This document shows, in pieces, positions 52,301 to 61,600 of a stretch of DNA of 64,000 nt. Below the pieces are notes generated by a model. The model did not search any database. It was not told where the DNA came from and saw only the letters and a program-made list of their open reading frames with translations. Each line of letters starts with the position of its first letter. Positions within the stretch are counted from its first letter, which is position 1. The DNA lies in contig NC_079332.1 of the NCBI RefSeq assembly GCF_029931775.1, positions 3,484,501-3,548,500 of the forward strand, written 5' to 3'. The stretch comes from Euleptes europaea. Taxonomy: Eukaryota; Chordata; Lepidosauria; Squamata; Sphaerodactylidae. A program made the position numbers and the translations under genes.

Positions 52301-52679
52301 TCATCAAATGCAAAGCTGACTGAGGAAAAACCTAAGCTAGAATAAACATTAAGTTGCATTGTGTGCGTGTGCGTGTGTGTGTGTGTACGTACCAGTGGCC
52401 TAGTCTTATGAAGGCAGCGCTCTCCCCCCGCCGTAGGCCAACCCTTACCGCAACCAGGGAGCCCCGACTCGCGAGTAAAGGGGAGCCACGGGGCTTGGCG
52501 GCCTCCGCCCGCTCTTCCCCACGCGCTCTCCACCGACACTCCGCACCCTGGCGACAAGAGAGGGAAGGGGGGGGGAAGAGACGGGAACAGGACGGAACCT
52601 TTCCGGCAGCGAACTCCTTCCCCCCGCCCCCGCGTTCCCGAGACTTCGGTTCCGCCCTGAAACAGTTCCGCGCGCCCAT
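43160..52679 (-). CDS. C8orf33: UPF0488 protein, C8orf33 orthologue with duplicated core domain (8 exons)
   Basis: The model has 526 residues; exons in coding order are 52679-52449, 49992-49902, 48982-48845, 48385-47873, 46742-46567, 45623-45536, 44856-44710 and 43356-43160. All splice sites are GT-AG and the total is a multiple of three. The second half matches human C8orf33: a Lys-rich stretch (KRKKRKKQ), then WCIDQLELGLKSRKPTPKQ, IKTLRSEKAVLAKKRQVM, FGDYRKKM, and the end EEFRFNFF. The first half holds another full core (WCISQLETGLLRLNPTPEQ, LRVLRSTKAPSVKKRQVMH, FGDYRLKM) and two more F-x-F motifs (NSFQFGF, EFAFNFI). Human C8orf33, about 229 residues, has one core, so this protein is about twice as long. 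Function is unknown. The first exon is GC- and CpG-rich; its ATG at 52679 (GCCATGG) is a reasonable but not certain start, because a repeat begins only a few bases upstream. Confidence 0.88.
43757..44010 (+). repeat. CR1-like 3' end
   Basis: AGAGAGGGCTATCCATGGCT to GGCTTTTCTTATGTTCTTAT; a single unit of the type arrayed at 51 kb. Confidence 0.85.
44032..44240. mobile_element. MITE with 47-bp terminal inverted repeats
   Basis: GCTGTTACTGCACTAGGTAT (start) and ATACCTAGTGCGGTAACAGC (end) begin 47-base arms (44032-44078, 44194-44240) that pair with one mismatch seen. The whole element is 209 bp with no transposase. Superfamily unknown. Confidence 0.8.
44710..44856 (-). CDS. C8orf33: C8orf33 exon 7: second core, part 2
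   Basis: DEALRAIKTLRSEKAVLAKK, RQVMRVMFGDYRKKM, then EEMQKQLKLMQ at donor GTAGGG. Confidence 0.85.
45012..45390 (-). repeat. SINE family B plus a second partial copy
   Basis: Full copy 45012-45302, then GAAATAGAGATCCCTTGAGA (minus strand) at 45303-45325, then the head of another family B SINE to 45390. Confidence 0.85.
45536..45623 (-). CDS. C8orf33: C8orf33 exon 6: second core, part 1
   Basis: SDEQMRREVDWCIDQLELG then LKSRKPTPKQ, close to the human QELAWCVEQLELGLKRQK. Confidence 0.85.
45945..46025 (-). repeat. SINE family A, degraded fragment
   Basis: TTTCACTGGAGACTCTTAGG and TACCACTGAGCCACGTCCC. Confidence 0.5.
46241..46530 (-). repeat. CR1 LINE 3' end
   Basis: AATCATAGAGTTGGAAGGGA to GAGGAACCGCTCTAACTG. 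It ends about 40 bases from the donor of C8orf33 exon 5. Confidence 0.85.
46567..46742 (-). CDS. C8orf33: C8orf33 exon 5: basic region
   Basis: EKKETTNKETKAAAAGG and SKRKKRKKQPSK, a likely nuclear localisation stretch. The same basic run precedes the core in human C8orf33. Confidence 0.8.
46770..47510. other. Intron DNA of C8orf33, AT-rich
   Basis: No repeat or exon recognised. Confidence 0.35.
47514..47726 (+). repeat. SINE family A, full length
   Basis: GGGGAGGGGCTGTGGCTCAG to CAGCTTTGTGTGTTCATG. Confidence 0.9.
47873..48385 (-). CDS. C8orf33: C8orf33 exon 4: disordered region with two F-x-F motifs
   Basis: Rich in Ser, Pro, Glu and Asp. It carries DNSFQFGFVLPER and PEFAFNFIIPGG, which resemble the C-terminal EFRFNFF of the family. 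Confidence 0.8.
48640..48788 (-). repeat. SINE family E, degraded
   Basis: CTACCTCGCAGGACTGTTGT and GAGGATAAAATGGAGGAG. Orientation uncertain. Confidence 0.4.
48845..48982 (-). CDS. C8orf33: C8orf33 exon 3: first core, part 2
   Basis: ESQHILRVLRSTKAPSVKK and AFGDYRLKMTEELKRAGKA. Paralogue of exon 44856-44710, with the same phases. Confidence 0.8.
49060..49500. other. Intron DNA of C8orf33
   Basis: Unique AT-rich DNA without recognised feature. Confidence 0.35.
49505..49806 (-). repeat. SINE family E interrupted by a CR1 terminal fragment
   Basis: Family E parts at 49520-49630 and 49697-49806 (CACTCTAACCACTACGTCAC) flank 49637-49694, the last bases of a CR1 in plus orientation. Confidence 0.55.
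49902..49992 (-). CDS. C8orf33: C8orf33 exon 2: first core, part 1
   Basis: APQGTFQDELEWCISQLE then TGLLRLNPTPEQ; acceptor CCCCGATCCAG, donor GTGTGT. Paralogue of exon 45623-45536. Confidence 0.8.
49993..50815. other. Intron DNA of C8orf33
   Basis: Unique sequence; no further exon seen although a basic exon like exon 5 might be expected before the first core. Confidence 0.35.
50817..50966. repeat. Hairpin insertion, 54-bp arms with 6-base loop
   Basis: Arms 50851-50904 and 50911-50964 pair with two mismatches around TTTCTA. The left side also carries GTGGGTAGCCGCGTTAGTCT, the head of the same element as at 3845-4213. Confidence 0.85.
50985..51082 (-). repeat. SINE family E fragment
   Basis: TTCACAACAACCCTGTGAGG with adjoining family sequence. 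Confidence 0.5.
51082..52229 (+). repeat. Array of five CR1-like 3' ends, plus orientation
   Basis: Five units each end in a GGGCCTGGGTCTGATCCAGC-type block (near 51130, 51635, 51830, 52030 and 52220). They repeat TGGGCTTCCTAGAGGCACCT-type sequence at about 200-bp spacing in the last four. Confidence 0.8.
52233..52300 (+). repeat. Fragment of the hairpin-family element
   Basis: AGCATTTTAAAGACTAACCA and GAGATCGCTTCATCAAATGC match the family. Confidence 0.55.
52354..52390 (+). repeat. (TG)n microsatellite
   Basis: TG-rich run about 30 bases long, a little downstream of the exon 1 donor of C8orf33. Confidence 0.7.
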
Positions 52680-52683
52680 GGCA
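52430..52683 (-). promoter_or_regulatory. Short CpG-rich island at the 5' end of C8orf33
   Basis: High GC and many CpG (GCGCGCGG, TCGCGAGTCGG, GGCGGAACCG). No TATA box. This is the only strong CpG-rich patch of the right half, so it most likely marks the promoter and first exon. Confidence 0.6.
52449..52679 (-). CDS. C8orf33: C8orf33 exon 1
   Basis: Reads MGARNCFRAEPKSRERG and ends SRGSLVA at donor GCG|GTAAGG, phase 0, fitting exon 2. Part or all of it could be 5' UTR if a later ATG is used. Confidence 0.55.
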
Positions 52684-54430
52684 CCTACTATAATAGGCCT
52701 GCTCCTCTGATACTGGAGAGAAGAAAGGAAGGAGGGAGGGAAGGAAGATAAGAACAGCCCTGCTGGGTCAGACCCAGGCCCATCAAGCCCAGCAGTCTGT
52801 TCACACAGCGGCCAACCAGGTGCCTCCAGGAAGCCCATAAACAAGACGACTGCAGCAGCACCGTCCTGCCTGCCTTCCACAGCACATAACAGAATAGGCG
52901 TACTCCTCTGATCCTGGAGAGAATAGGTGTGCATCATGACTAGTCTCCATTTTGACTAGTAGCCACGGATAGCCCTCTCCTCCATGAACGTGTCCACTCC
53001 CCTCTTCAAGCCTTCCAAGGTAGTAGCCATCACCACATAAGAACGTAAGAAAGGCCCTGCTGCGTCAGACCCAGGCCCATCAAGTCCAGCAGTCTGTTCC
53101 CACAGCGGCCAACCAGGTGCCTCTAGGAAGCCCACAAACAAGACAACTGGAGCAGCACCATCCTGCCTGTGTCCCACAGCACCTAAGATAACAGGCCTGC
53201 TCCTCTGATCCTGGAGAGAATAGGTCTGCATCATGACTAATATTCATAAGAACATAAGAAAGGCCATGCTGGATCAGACCCAGGCCCATCAAGTCCAGCA
53301 CACAGTCTGTTCACACAGGTGTGGGATGTGTAAGATAAAATCTGTCCACAGAGGAAATTGTAAATACATCCAACATAGGGGCCAACCACGTGCCTCTAGG
53401 AAGCACCCAAACAAGACGGCTGCAGCAGCACCATCCTGCCTGTGTTCCAGAGCACCTGATATAATAGGCCTGCTCCTCTGATCCTGGAGAGAATAGGTGT
53501 GCATCATGACTAGTATCCCTTTTGACTAGTAACCATGGATAGCCCTATCCTCCATAAGAACATAAGAAAGGCCCTGCTGAATCAGACCAAGGCCCATCAA
53601 GTCCAGCAGTCTGTTCCCACAGTGGCCAACCGGGTGCCTCCAGGAAGCCCCCAAACAAGACGACTGAAGCAGCACCATCCTGCCTGTGTCCCACGGCACC
53701 TAATATAATTATATATAAATATAATTATAATAAGAAAGGCCATGCTGGTTCAGACCCAGGCCCAACAAGTCCAGCAGTCTGTTCCCACAGTGGCCAACCA
53801 GGTGCTTCTAGGAAGCCCCCCCAAACAAGACACCTAATAAGCTCCTTGGATACTAGACAGAATAGGAATGCATCATTTTTACTAGTAGCCATGGGTAGCC
53901 CCATCCTCCATAAGAACAGCCATGCTGGATCAGACCAAAACGGCTGCAGCAGCACCATCCTGCCTGGGTCCCACAGCACCTAAGATAATAGGCATGCTCC
54001 TCTGATACAGGAGAGAATAGGTATGCATCACGACTAGTATCCATTTTAACTAATAGCCACGGATAGCCCTCTCCTCCATGAACATGTCCACTCCCCTCTT
54101 CAAGCCTTCCAAGTTGGCAGCCATCACCACATCCTGGGGCAGGGAGTTCCACCATTTAACTATGCATTGTGTGAAGAAATACTTCCTTTTATCTGTTTTG
54201 AATCTCTCTCCAGCTTCAGCAGATGACCCTGCGTTATAATATTATGAGGGAGAAAAGCTTCTCCCTGTCCAATCTCTCCAGACCATGCATAATTTTACAG
54301 ACCAAAATCATGTCTCCCCTTAACCGCCTTCTTTCTAAGCTAAACAGCCCTAAGCTTTCTAACCTCTCTTTATAGGCAAATCCTTTGCCTCCCCACATCT
54401 GCTTACCTGGGGCCCCTCCGTAAAGCATCT
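52684..54430 (-). repeat. Array of about six CR1-like 3' ends, minus orientation
   Basis: Units restart with ATAAGAACATAAGAAAGGCC-type sequence near 52748, 53035, 53246, 53553, 53729 and 53909. The outermost unit is longest and reaches into the CR1 body (TTTATCTGTTTTGAATCTCT, CTCTCTTTATAGGCAAATCC). Confidence 0.8.
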
Positions 54431-55070
54431 TTTCAAAGGCCCTTTTTAAAAAATCCCCCTTGTCATCCCTGTTCCCCTTTTAGCTTTCAATAAACACTGC
54501 TTTGTCTACCTGTGTTACATCAATGTGCATTGGTCTTCGTTGGAATGTAGAGTCTGTTTCAAAATTGAGGATTCAGATAACACTCACCTATATCTTTCAA
54601 TCAAGTTTCTAGTCCTTAATGCTGTGTAGGTAAAAGGCTCTGAAGATCAGCACTGCAACTGAGCAGAACTCCCAATAGTCAGAGAAACGGAATATCAGCA
54701 CTCTGCCCAGCTCCCAGATCAGCAGGAACAGAATACATTATGCGAAATAAATAGTGATAACATATTTGTGTCATGTATTTAAATTACAGATTAAAAAAAC
54801 AAACACAGAACCTGATTCAGGGATTTCTTTCAGCCCATTTCACAGGGCAGCACTGCGGATGCAGCGGAAGGCACAGGGAAGGAGCTGGGAGGCCAGTCGG
54901 TTATCCCTAGGCATTACAGTTTGGCGACAAATCCTCCAGACGGTGGGGAAGAGTTTGAGATAGCAAGACAGGGAAGAACAGTAGCGGCTTTAAGGCCAGA
55001 AAAAGAACACATGGCAGAGTCCCGTCTCCCTAGAATAAGACCCACACACACAGCAATGCCTTCGACTGGC
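54431..55070. other. Intergenic DNA between AMDHD2 and C8orf33
   Basis: Unique; nothing recognised. AMDHD2 transcripts probably end near its right side. Confidence 0.4.
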
Positions 55071-55076
55071 TTTAAT
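55071..55076 (-). terminator. AMDHD2: Candidate poly(A) signal of AMDHD2
   Basis: ATTAAA on the minus strand, about 450 bases after the AMDHD2 stop, in CAATTAAAGCC. Confidence 0.45.
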
Positions 55077-55524
55077 TGTTGACAAGGCGCCATTTGAGCA
55101 TCAAAGTGATGTTAACAGAGAGAGGTAGGCACTGAGGGCTCCCCGTGGTGGCGGGCTTGCTTATTCCGTTGCTCCATCTGCGAGACTGGTCCAGGTCTCC
55201 GCCCTCCAATGATGAACTGGAGAGGGTTCGTTTTGATCGGCGGGAAGCCTCCAGAGCCAGCATAGGATGGACAGCAGAGCAGGCTGCTACCCCCAGGGCC
55301 GGGGTGAGAGAGCCACAGAGTTCTCAGAAACACAACAGTTGTTGCAGTTGTCAGGACCACCCTGGGTGGCTTAGTTCATTCCTAGACAGCTCCCCCCCCC
55401 CCAACACACACCGAGAGAGGAGCAAGAGAAAGACAGAGAGAGAGGAACGGCCTTCGGCTGGGAGGTGCCATCTGTCGGCGGGGTCCGGCTTTTGCCGCTT
55501 GTTATCCTCCCTGCTCTGGTCTCC

Positions 55525-55613
55525 TCAGAGAACGAAGGCGCTGTGCCTCCAGACCTGCTGGCCGGCAATGTAGGTAGCTCTGACGTGGAGACTGTCATCC
55601 AACAGCAAAAAAT
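55525..55613 (-). CDS. AMDHD2: AMDHD2 exon 11
   Basis: [19 protein letters not shown], ending VWRHSAFVL and TGA. Confidence 0.95.
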
Positions 55614-58600
55614 CTGGAGCAGAAGCAGGAAATGATGTCACTGACACAGGAAGTGGGAGACACCAGGCTCTACCGGCATGGTCACCATTGCACACTTCTT
55701 GTTTATTTTTTTTTGGGGGGGAGGTGCAGCTGTCCAGCTCCCCACTGCACAAATACCTGCGTCGGTGTCATAGTCCAAGGTGCCCTTCCTGTCCTCGATT
55801 CCCAACAGCTGAGCGGGATGGAGAGAAGCAGCCTCCAGGGCCGTCTCCACTGAGCACCCTGCCGAGAAAGAAGGAGATGCACAACACCCCCCAAATTAAA
55901 TTGTACACTTGGGGGCTAAATTATGCCCTAGCATCTGGCTCAAAGTTGTAGCCCTCCAGACTGCAAGTTGGTGTGTGTGTGTGGGGCTCACACAATGGAA
56001 CTAGGGTTGCCAACTCCAGGCTGGGAAATTCCTGGAGAGCTGGGGGCAGAGCCTGCGAAAAACAGAGTTTGGGAAGGAGGGAGCTCAGAAGGAATGTGAT
56101 GCTGCAGATCCCCCCTCCAAAGCTGCCTCTCCTCCTTACCTGTAGCGTCCTTGAAATGCCGGACGCAGACATCCATCCTTGCAGTGCTTCCGCTAAGTAT
56201 TTTGGTCCCTAGGCATGGGGGAGAGAGAGAGAGAGAGCTCATCATTAGATGGAAAGGTTACGGTGTCAGGCTAGGATCTGGGAGACCCAGGTTCAAATCC
56301 CCACATAGCAGCGGAAGCTTTCTAGGCAACCTCAGGCCAGTCCCACCCTACCTCCGAGAGTTGTTGTGAGGCTAAACGCAGGAGAGGAGAACAGTGTGAG
56401 CCGCTCTGGGTCCCCATTGGAAAGAAAGACGAGGCGTAGTACATTAAGTAAAAAATCTCTTGGCCTTTCCAACCTTCCCAGTCGGACTCTGACCTCCATT
56501 TACGTGCCATGCTGGTCACCAGTATTGTGTACTGAATTTTAACCGGTGCAAGAGCCTTTCCCCCCCTTCTCTGAAAAGTGGGATGAAAATAAAAAATTTA
56601 AAAAATCACTGGGGCCCTCACCTGCGATGTAGGAGTTGAGACCATCCATCTCAACCACCTGCTGGCCCAAGGTGTGTCTACCTGGAGCAAGGCCCATCCC
56701 AGCAATGGCGTCCGTCACCAAGACCAGCCCTAAAAGAGACGCAGTTGGCTCAGGTTAACTCCGCCAGGACCACACAAGTGAGTTCTCTCCCCTGACCTCA
56801 CCTCTTGAAAACCAGGTCAGCCAGAGATCCCTTTCTCACAGGGAAACACCACCCTGACCTTTTCACATGACCAGAGTAAGCCCTCTTCTCTAGATATCTA
56901 GAGCCAGCGTGGTGTGGTGGTTAAGAGCGGTGGTTTGGAGCGGTGGACTCTGATCTGGAGAACTGGGTTTGATACCCCACTCCTCACATGAGCGGCGGAG
57001 GCTAATCTGGTGAACTGGATTTGTTTCCCCACCCCTATACATGAAGCCAGCTGGGGTGACCTTGGGCTAGTCACATTCTCTCAGCCCCACCCACCTCACA
57101 GGGTGTCTGTTGTGGGGAGGGGAAGGGATGGTGATTGTAAGCCAGTTTGAGTCTCCCTTAAGTGGTAGAGAAAGTCTGCATATAAAAACCAACTCTTCTT
57201 CTTGTTGTCTGCAACAGAGCAAAGAACGCTGGGATTGCCTGGCATGTTCCTCTGTCTCAGCAGAAAAGCAGGGAGTGATTTCTTCATTTGTCGAACGTCC
57301 AAATAGTTTAGATTCCCAGGGTGCCGTGAAAATCTATGGTTGAACATTGGGCAGTCACTTGCTCTTAGCCTAGCCCACCTCACAGGGTAGTTGCGAGGAT
57401 AAAATGGGGGAAGAGGGCCCTGGACCTCTTGACGGCAGGAGCGACAGATGAAACAGAGGGAGGTGAAAGGGTCCAGGACGAACTCATACCCCCTTTAGAA
57501 GGGGATATTCCTTACAGACCAGAATCTCTGACAAAATAAGCCTTGAAAGAGACAATCCAATCCAAAGGATGTGTTTCTATGAAGACTGCAAGAGTTATCC
57601 AAGACTGTGTCTCTTGTGTCTGTCTCAATTTTATTCCGCCCTTCCTCCAGGGAGCTCAGGGGGGCAGTTTTCCCTTCAGAACAACCCATCAAGCAAAAAA
57701 AGCAGAACAGGGGTCGAAACTGTTTGGACTACTTAATGAATAAGAGTATACCCCTTCCTGTTTTCCTTGACATGGCGAATCACGCTGGGATATCTGTTCT
57801 GTGGTCAACAAAGGTATCACGGGGAAGAGTAGAGAACACCTTTAAGTTAGTCAGGTGAAACCTTAGCTGGGCTGCCTCGAGCCGATCTCCAGAGAGGCGG
57901 CACAAAAACTCCCTGAATAAATTAACCCCCTTGCCAACAGCGACACACCTTTGGGGTGGGCCCGATGCGCGATCCGCAGAGCGGCAGGGTTCGTGTGGAT
58001 CCCGTCTGAGATCATGCCGTAGAACACCTGCCGAGCCGGGGGGATCTGGTCGCTCGTGAGCAGCCCCACGATCCCGGGATCTCGATGGTGGAACTGGGCG
58101 AAGAGAAAAGCAACGGGTGAAGGACAACCACGGTGGTTCGCCTGGTAAGCGCCAAGCCAAACGTAACAAGGAGGAGAACGGCAGGGGGAAGATCGGCGGA
58201 GAAATCCGCCTGGCTGCCAACAGACAGGAAAAATAATCCTTATTCAATGAGCTCTCTTTAAGTATTTGAAAGGCTGTCACTGAGAGGAGGGAAAAATAAT
58301 CCTTATTCAATGAGCTCTCTTTAAGTATTTGAAAGGCTGTCACTGAGAGGAGGGCTGGAAGCGGTTCCTGATGGCAGCAGAAGACAGGACTCGCAATAAT
58401 GGGTTTAAATTACGGTGGGGTGTCTCAAAATGCAGGCTAGGGAGTAAGACGCTGGGGCTCGACGCTACTTACAGGTAGCATGGCGTTGAAGAGGTGAGTG
58501 ATGAAGGTCGCCCCTTGCTGGACAGCTTCTTCCGCCTGAGATAAATTAGCCATGGAGTGACCTGGGAACACAGAGGACTAGCCGCATGAAGACGTTACAT

Positions 58601-61600
58601 CCTCCTGAACAAGCCTCCGGTGGGTTGGGAGACCATCTATATACTCAGAGGCTCTCTGTGGGCACAGGACTGCCACCCCAGGGGTCAAATTCACACACAC
58701 ACCCCGCCAGTTTCCCATCTGTCCAACCCTCTCCCCCCCCACCCCACCCCCACACACCCCTCCCATGCCTTGATGGCCTCTTTTTGGTCAGGGGAAGAGT
58801 AAAAAGGGGACTTTCCAACCATCTCCTCCTGGCAGCCCTGAGCGGACAGATTGCAACCAAGGCCCTGACCTAACCTGCTCTCTTGCTGCAACTCAGCTCT
58901 TTGCTTTTTTTAGGGAAGCCAAGGAAGGAAGGAAGGAAGGAAGAAGAGCTGGTTTTTATAAGCGGACTTTCTCTACCACTTAAGGCAGAATCAAACCGGC
59001 TGACCATCATCTTCCCTTCCCCTCCCCACAACAGACACCCTGTGAGGTAGGTGGAGCTGAGAGAGCTGTGACTAGCCCAAGGTCACCCAGCTGGCTTCAT
59101 ATGTAGGAGTGGGGAAACCTACCAGCTTCCCCAGATTAGCCTCTGCTGCTCATGTGGAGGAGTGGGGAATCGAACCCCAAACCTTCACCCCATCTAAGCA
59201 CGGCTGTTACCTAGCGACACACAGATGCCCCGTTTGGTCAGTTCCTGGATCACTTCGCCGCTCCTCTTTAGCTCCGGCGCCAGGGTGACGATGCGGACGC
59301 CCTCCAGGGAGCCGTAGGTAGCCAGCAGATCCTGGAAGGCTTCTTTCCCAAAGGTGCGAAGGCACTGCTCGGGGTGAGCCCCTCTCTTCTCCTTGCTGAT
59401 GAACGGGCCCTCCAGGTGGACGCCTGCCACAAGGTGAAGGAAACGGATGCATGAAGCGGCCCCAAAACGAGCCAGAGGCCACTGGGCCGTCGAGATCGTC
59501 CTCTCATCTGGCTTTGCAGGATGCCAGCCAGGGAAAGGTCCCGAGATCCATCAAGTGGAGATGCTGAGGTAAGAACCCGGGCCTTCTGCATGAAAAAAAG
59601 GGGCTCTGCCCCTGAGCCGCAGCCCCTCCCTGTGCGAATACTACCAGAAAACCTAAGACTGGGCTGCCCCCTGTGACCATCTCCTTGACCTCCTCCAGCC
59701 AAACCAACACAGATGATTTATTTTCAGGGTCATAGAATCACAGAGTTGGAAGGGACCCACCAGGGTCGTCTAATCCAACCCCCTGCACAATGCAGGAAAC
59801 TACCTCCCCCACCACACCCCGTGACCCCTAAAAGATGGCCAAGATGCCCACCCTCTCATCATCTGCCTAACGTCCTAGAATCACAGAGTTGGAAAGGACC
59901 CACCAGGGTCATCTAGTCCAACCCCCCTGCACAGTGCAGGAAATTCACACCTCCCCCCCACACACACACCCAGTGACCCCTACTCCATGCCCGGAAGATG
60001 GCCAAGATGCTATCTTGGTCTCCATGCTGTTTCCCCTTCTTTACATTCAAACCCTTCCAGTGTCCTTTTCCTCATTAAAAATGTCCCCAAACCCCCAGCT
60101 GATTCTCAGATAGGCACCAAGCAATTCCGCCATATCCATGCCAAGGTAGGAACCGTACGAGAGGAATCTGTCCCGAGTGGACTTGCCGCGGGTGCAGCAA
60201 GTCAAGTCCTGGGTATGGAGACGACGCTGCCCTGGTATATTACAATCCACCTGCAGTCCCCAAGCCACCCCCAAAATCACATTGTGGGGTTCTTTTGCCC
60301 GCAGGCTCCTGAGTTGCGGGGTATATAGGCAATATACCCATCACGGGAGAGGCACGCTTGCAGTAGGGGTTAAACTTGCAAACAAGCAACAAGACGCACA
60401 CGAGCAAGTTAGCTTCTTACTCACCCAGGACTCCGGCGCCATCACACCCTCCATTTTGGACGCTGATCTGGGGCAGAACCTGACACAAGAAACGGTGCCA
60501 GAAATGACAGGGTTAATCACTCCCCTGACACTTTAAGCAGCAGAAGAAGAAGAGTTGGTTTTTATATGCCGACTTTCTCTACCACTCAAACCGGCTTACA
60601 ATCACCTTCCCTCCCCACAACCAGACACCCTGTGAGGTGGGTGGGGCTGAGAGAGCTGTGACTAGCCCAAGGTCACCTAGCTGGCTTCATGTGGAGGAGT
60701 GGGGAAACCACCCCGGTTCACCAGATTAGCGTCTGCCACTCATGTGGAGGAGTGGGGAATCGAACCCAGTTCTCCAGATCAGACTCCACCACTCCAAACC
60801 AGCGCTCTTAACCACCGCACCAAGCTGGCACTTAGGGGCTTCATGATACTTCGCATCCACACTGTGAGACGGGACAGCCAGCGTCGCGTAGTGATTAAGA
60901 TCGATGACTAAGCCTGGGGAGCCCCAGGTTGGAATTCCCCGGCCAGCCACGAAAGTCACCGAGTGACTTGGGGCCAGTCACACACTCTCACCCTAACCTA
61001 CCTCACAGGGTTGTTTTGAGGACAAAATAGGGGAAAGGTCCTTGGTGGGGGGAAGAGAAGGATAAAAATGCGCCGGAGACAAGAGTTCAGCATAATTTCC
61101 AGCTTGCAGATGGGAAACGGATGATGAAAGCAACCTGCCCGGGCCTTCTAGGGAATTTATAGCGGAGGCGAGATTTGAACTCGGGACTGAATTGGTCACA
61201 ATGCTAACAACTCCTTACCTTGTGGTATACGGATGAGGGGGAGCTCACCAAAGTAGGGCAGAAAGAGGTAACTCCATGAGACAGGATCTTCTGGCCGACG
61301 AGAGAGATGCCCGCTCCCACGTTGTCGGTGGCCGCGGAGAAATCCACTCCAAAACCTCCTGGAGGAAACAAGGAAAACACAGGAAGAGGAGCTTGCTCCC
61401 GACTGACACTCTAGCGAGGCCAAAGACTGAACACACCGGAAAAGGCGGATGGCTCCCCCTCCCCTTTGCGAGCTAGCAAGAACTAGCAGTATAAAGTCTT
61501 TGGAAGCAGGAGTATCGACAGCCTACCGGGTAGCTTGTATCAGCGTAGCAAATAACACAGCATCACAACCAGACACGCTGCGGCTTTCTTAAGCAACATC

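Noticed and set aside
52445-52684. Alternative 79-codon ORF in the CpG-rich patch
   Set aside because: It does not join in phase to C8orf33 exon 2, whereas the frame from 52679 does.
51341-53507. Many ORFs containing FLEAPGWPLCEQTAGLDGPG
   Set aside because: This is the repeated reading of CR1-like 3' ends, which are non-coding tail sequence.
51082-54430. Possible CRISPR-like array of regular repeats
   Set aside because: The units are 200-300 bp CR1 3' ends in a vertebrate genome, not short repeats with spacers.
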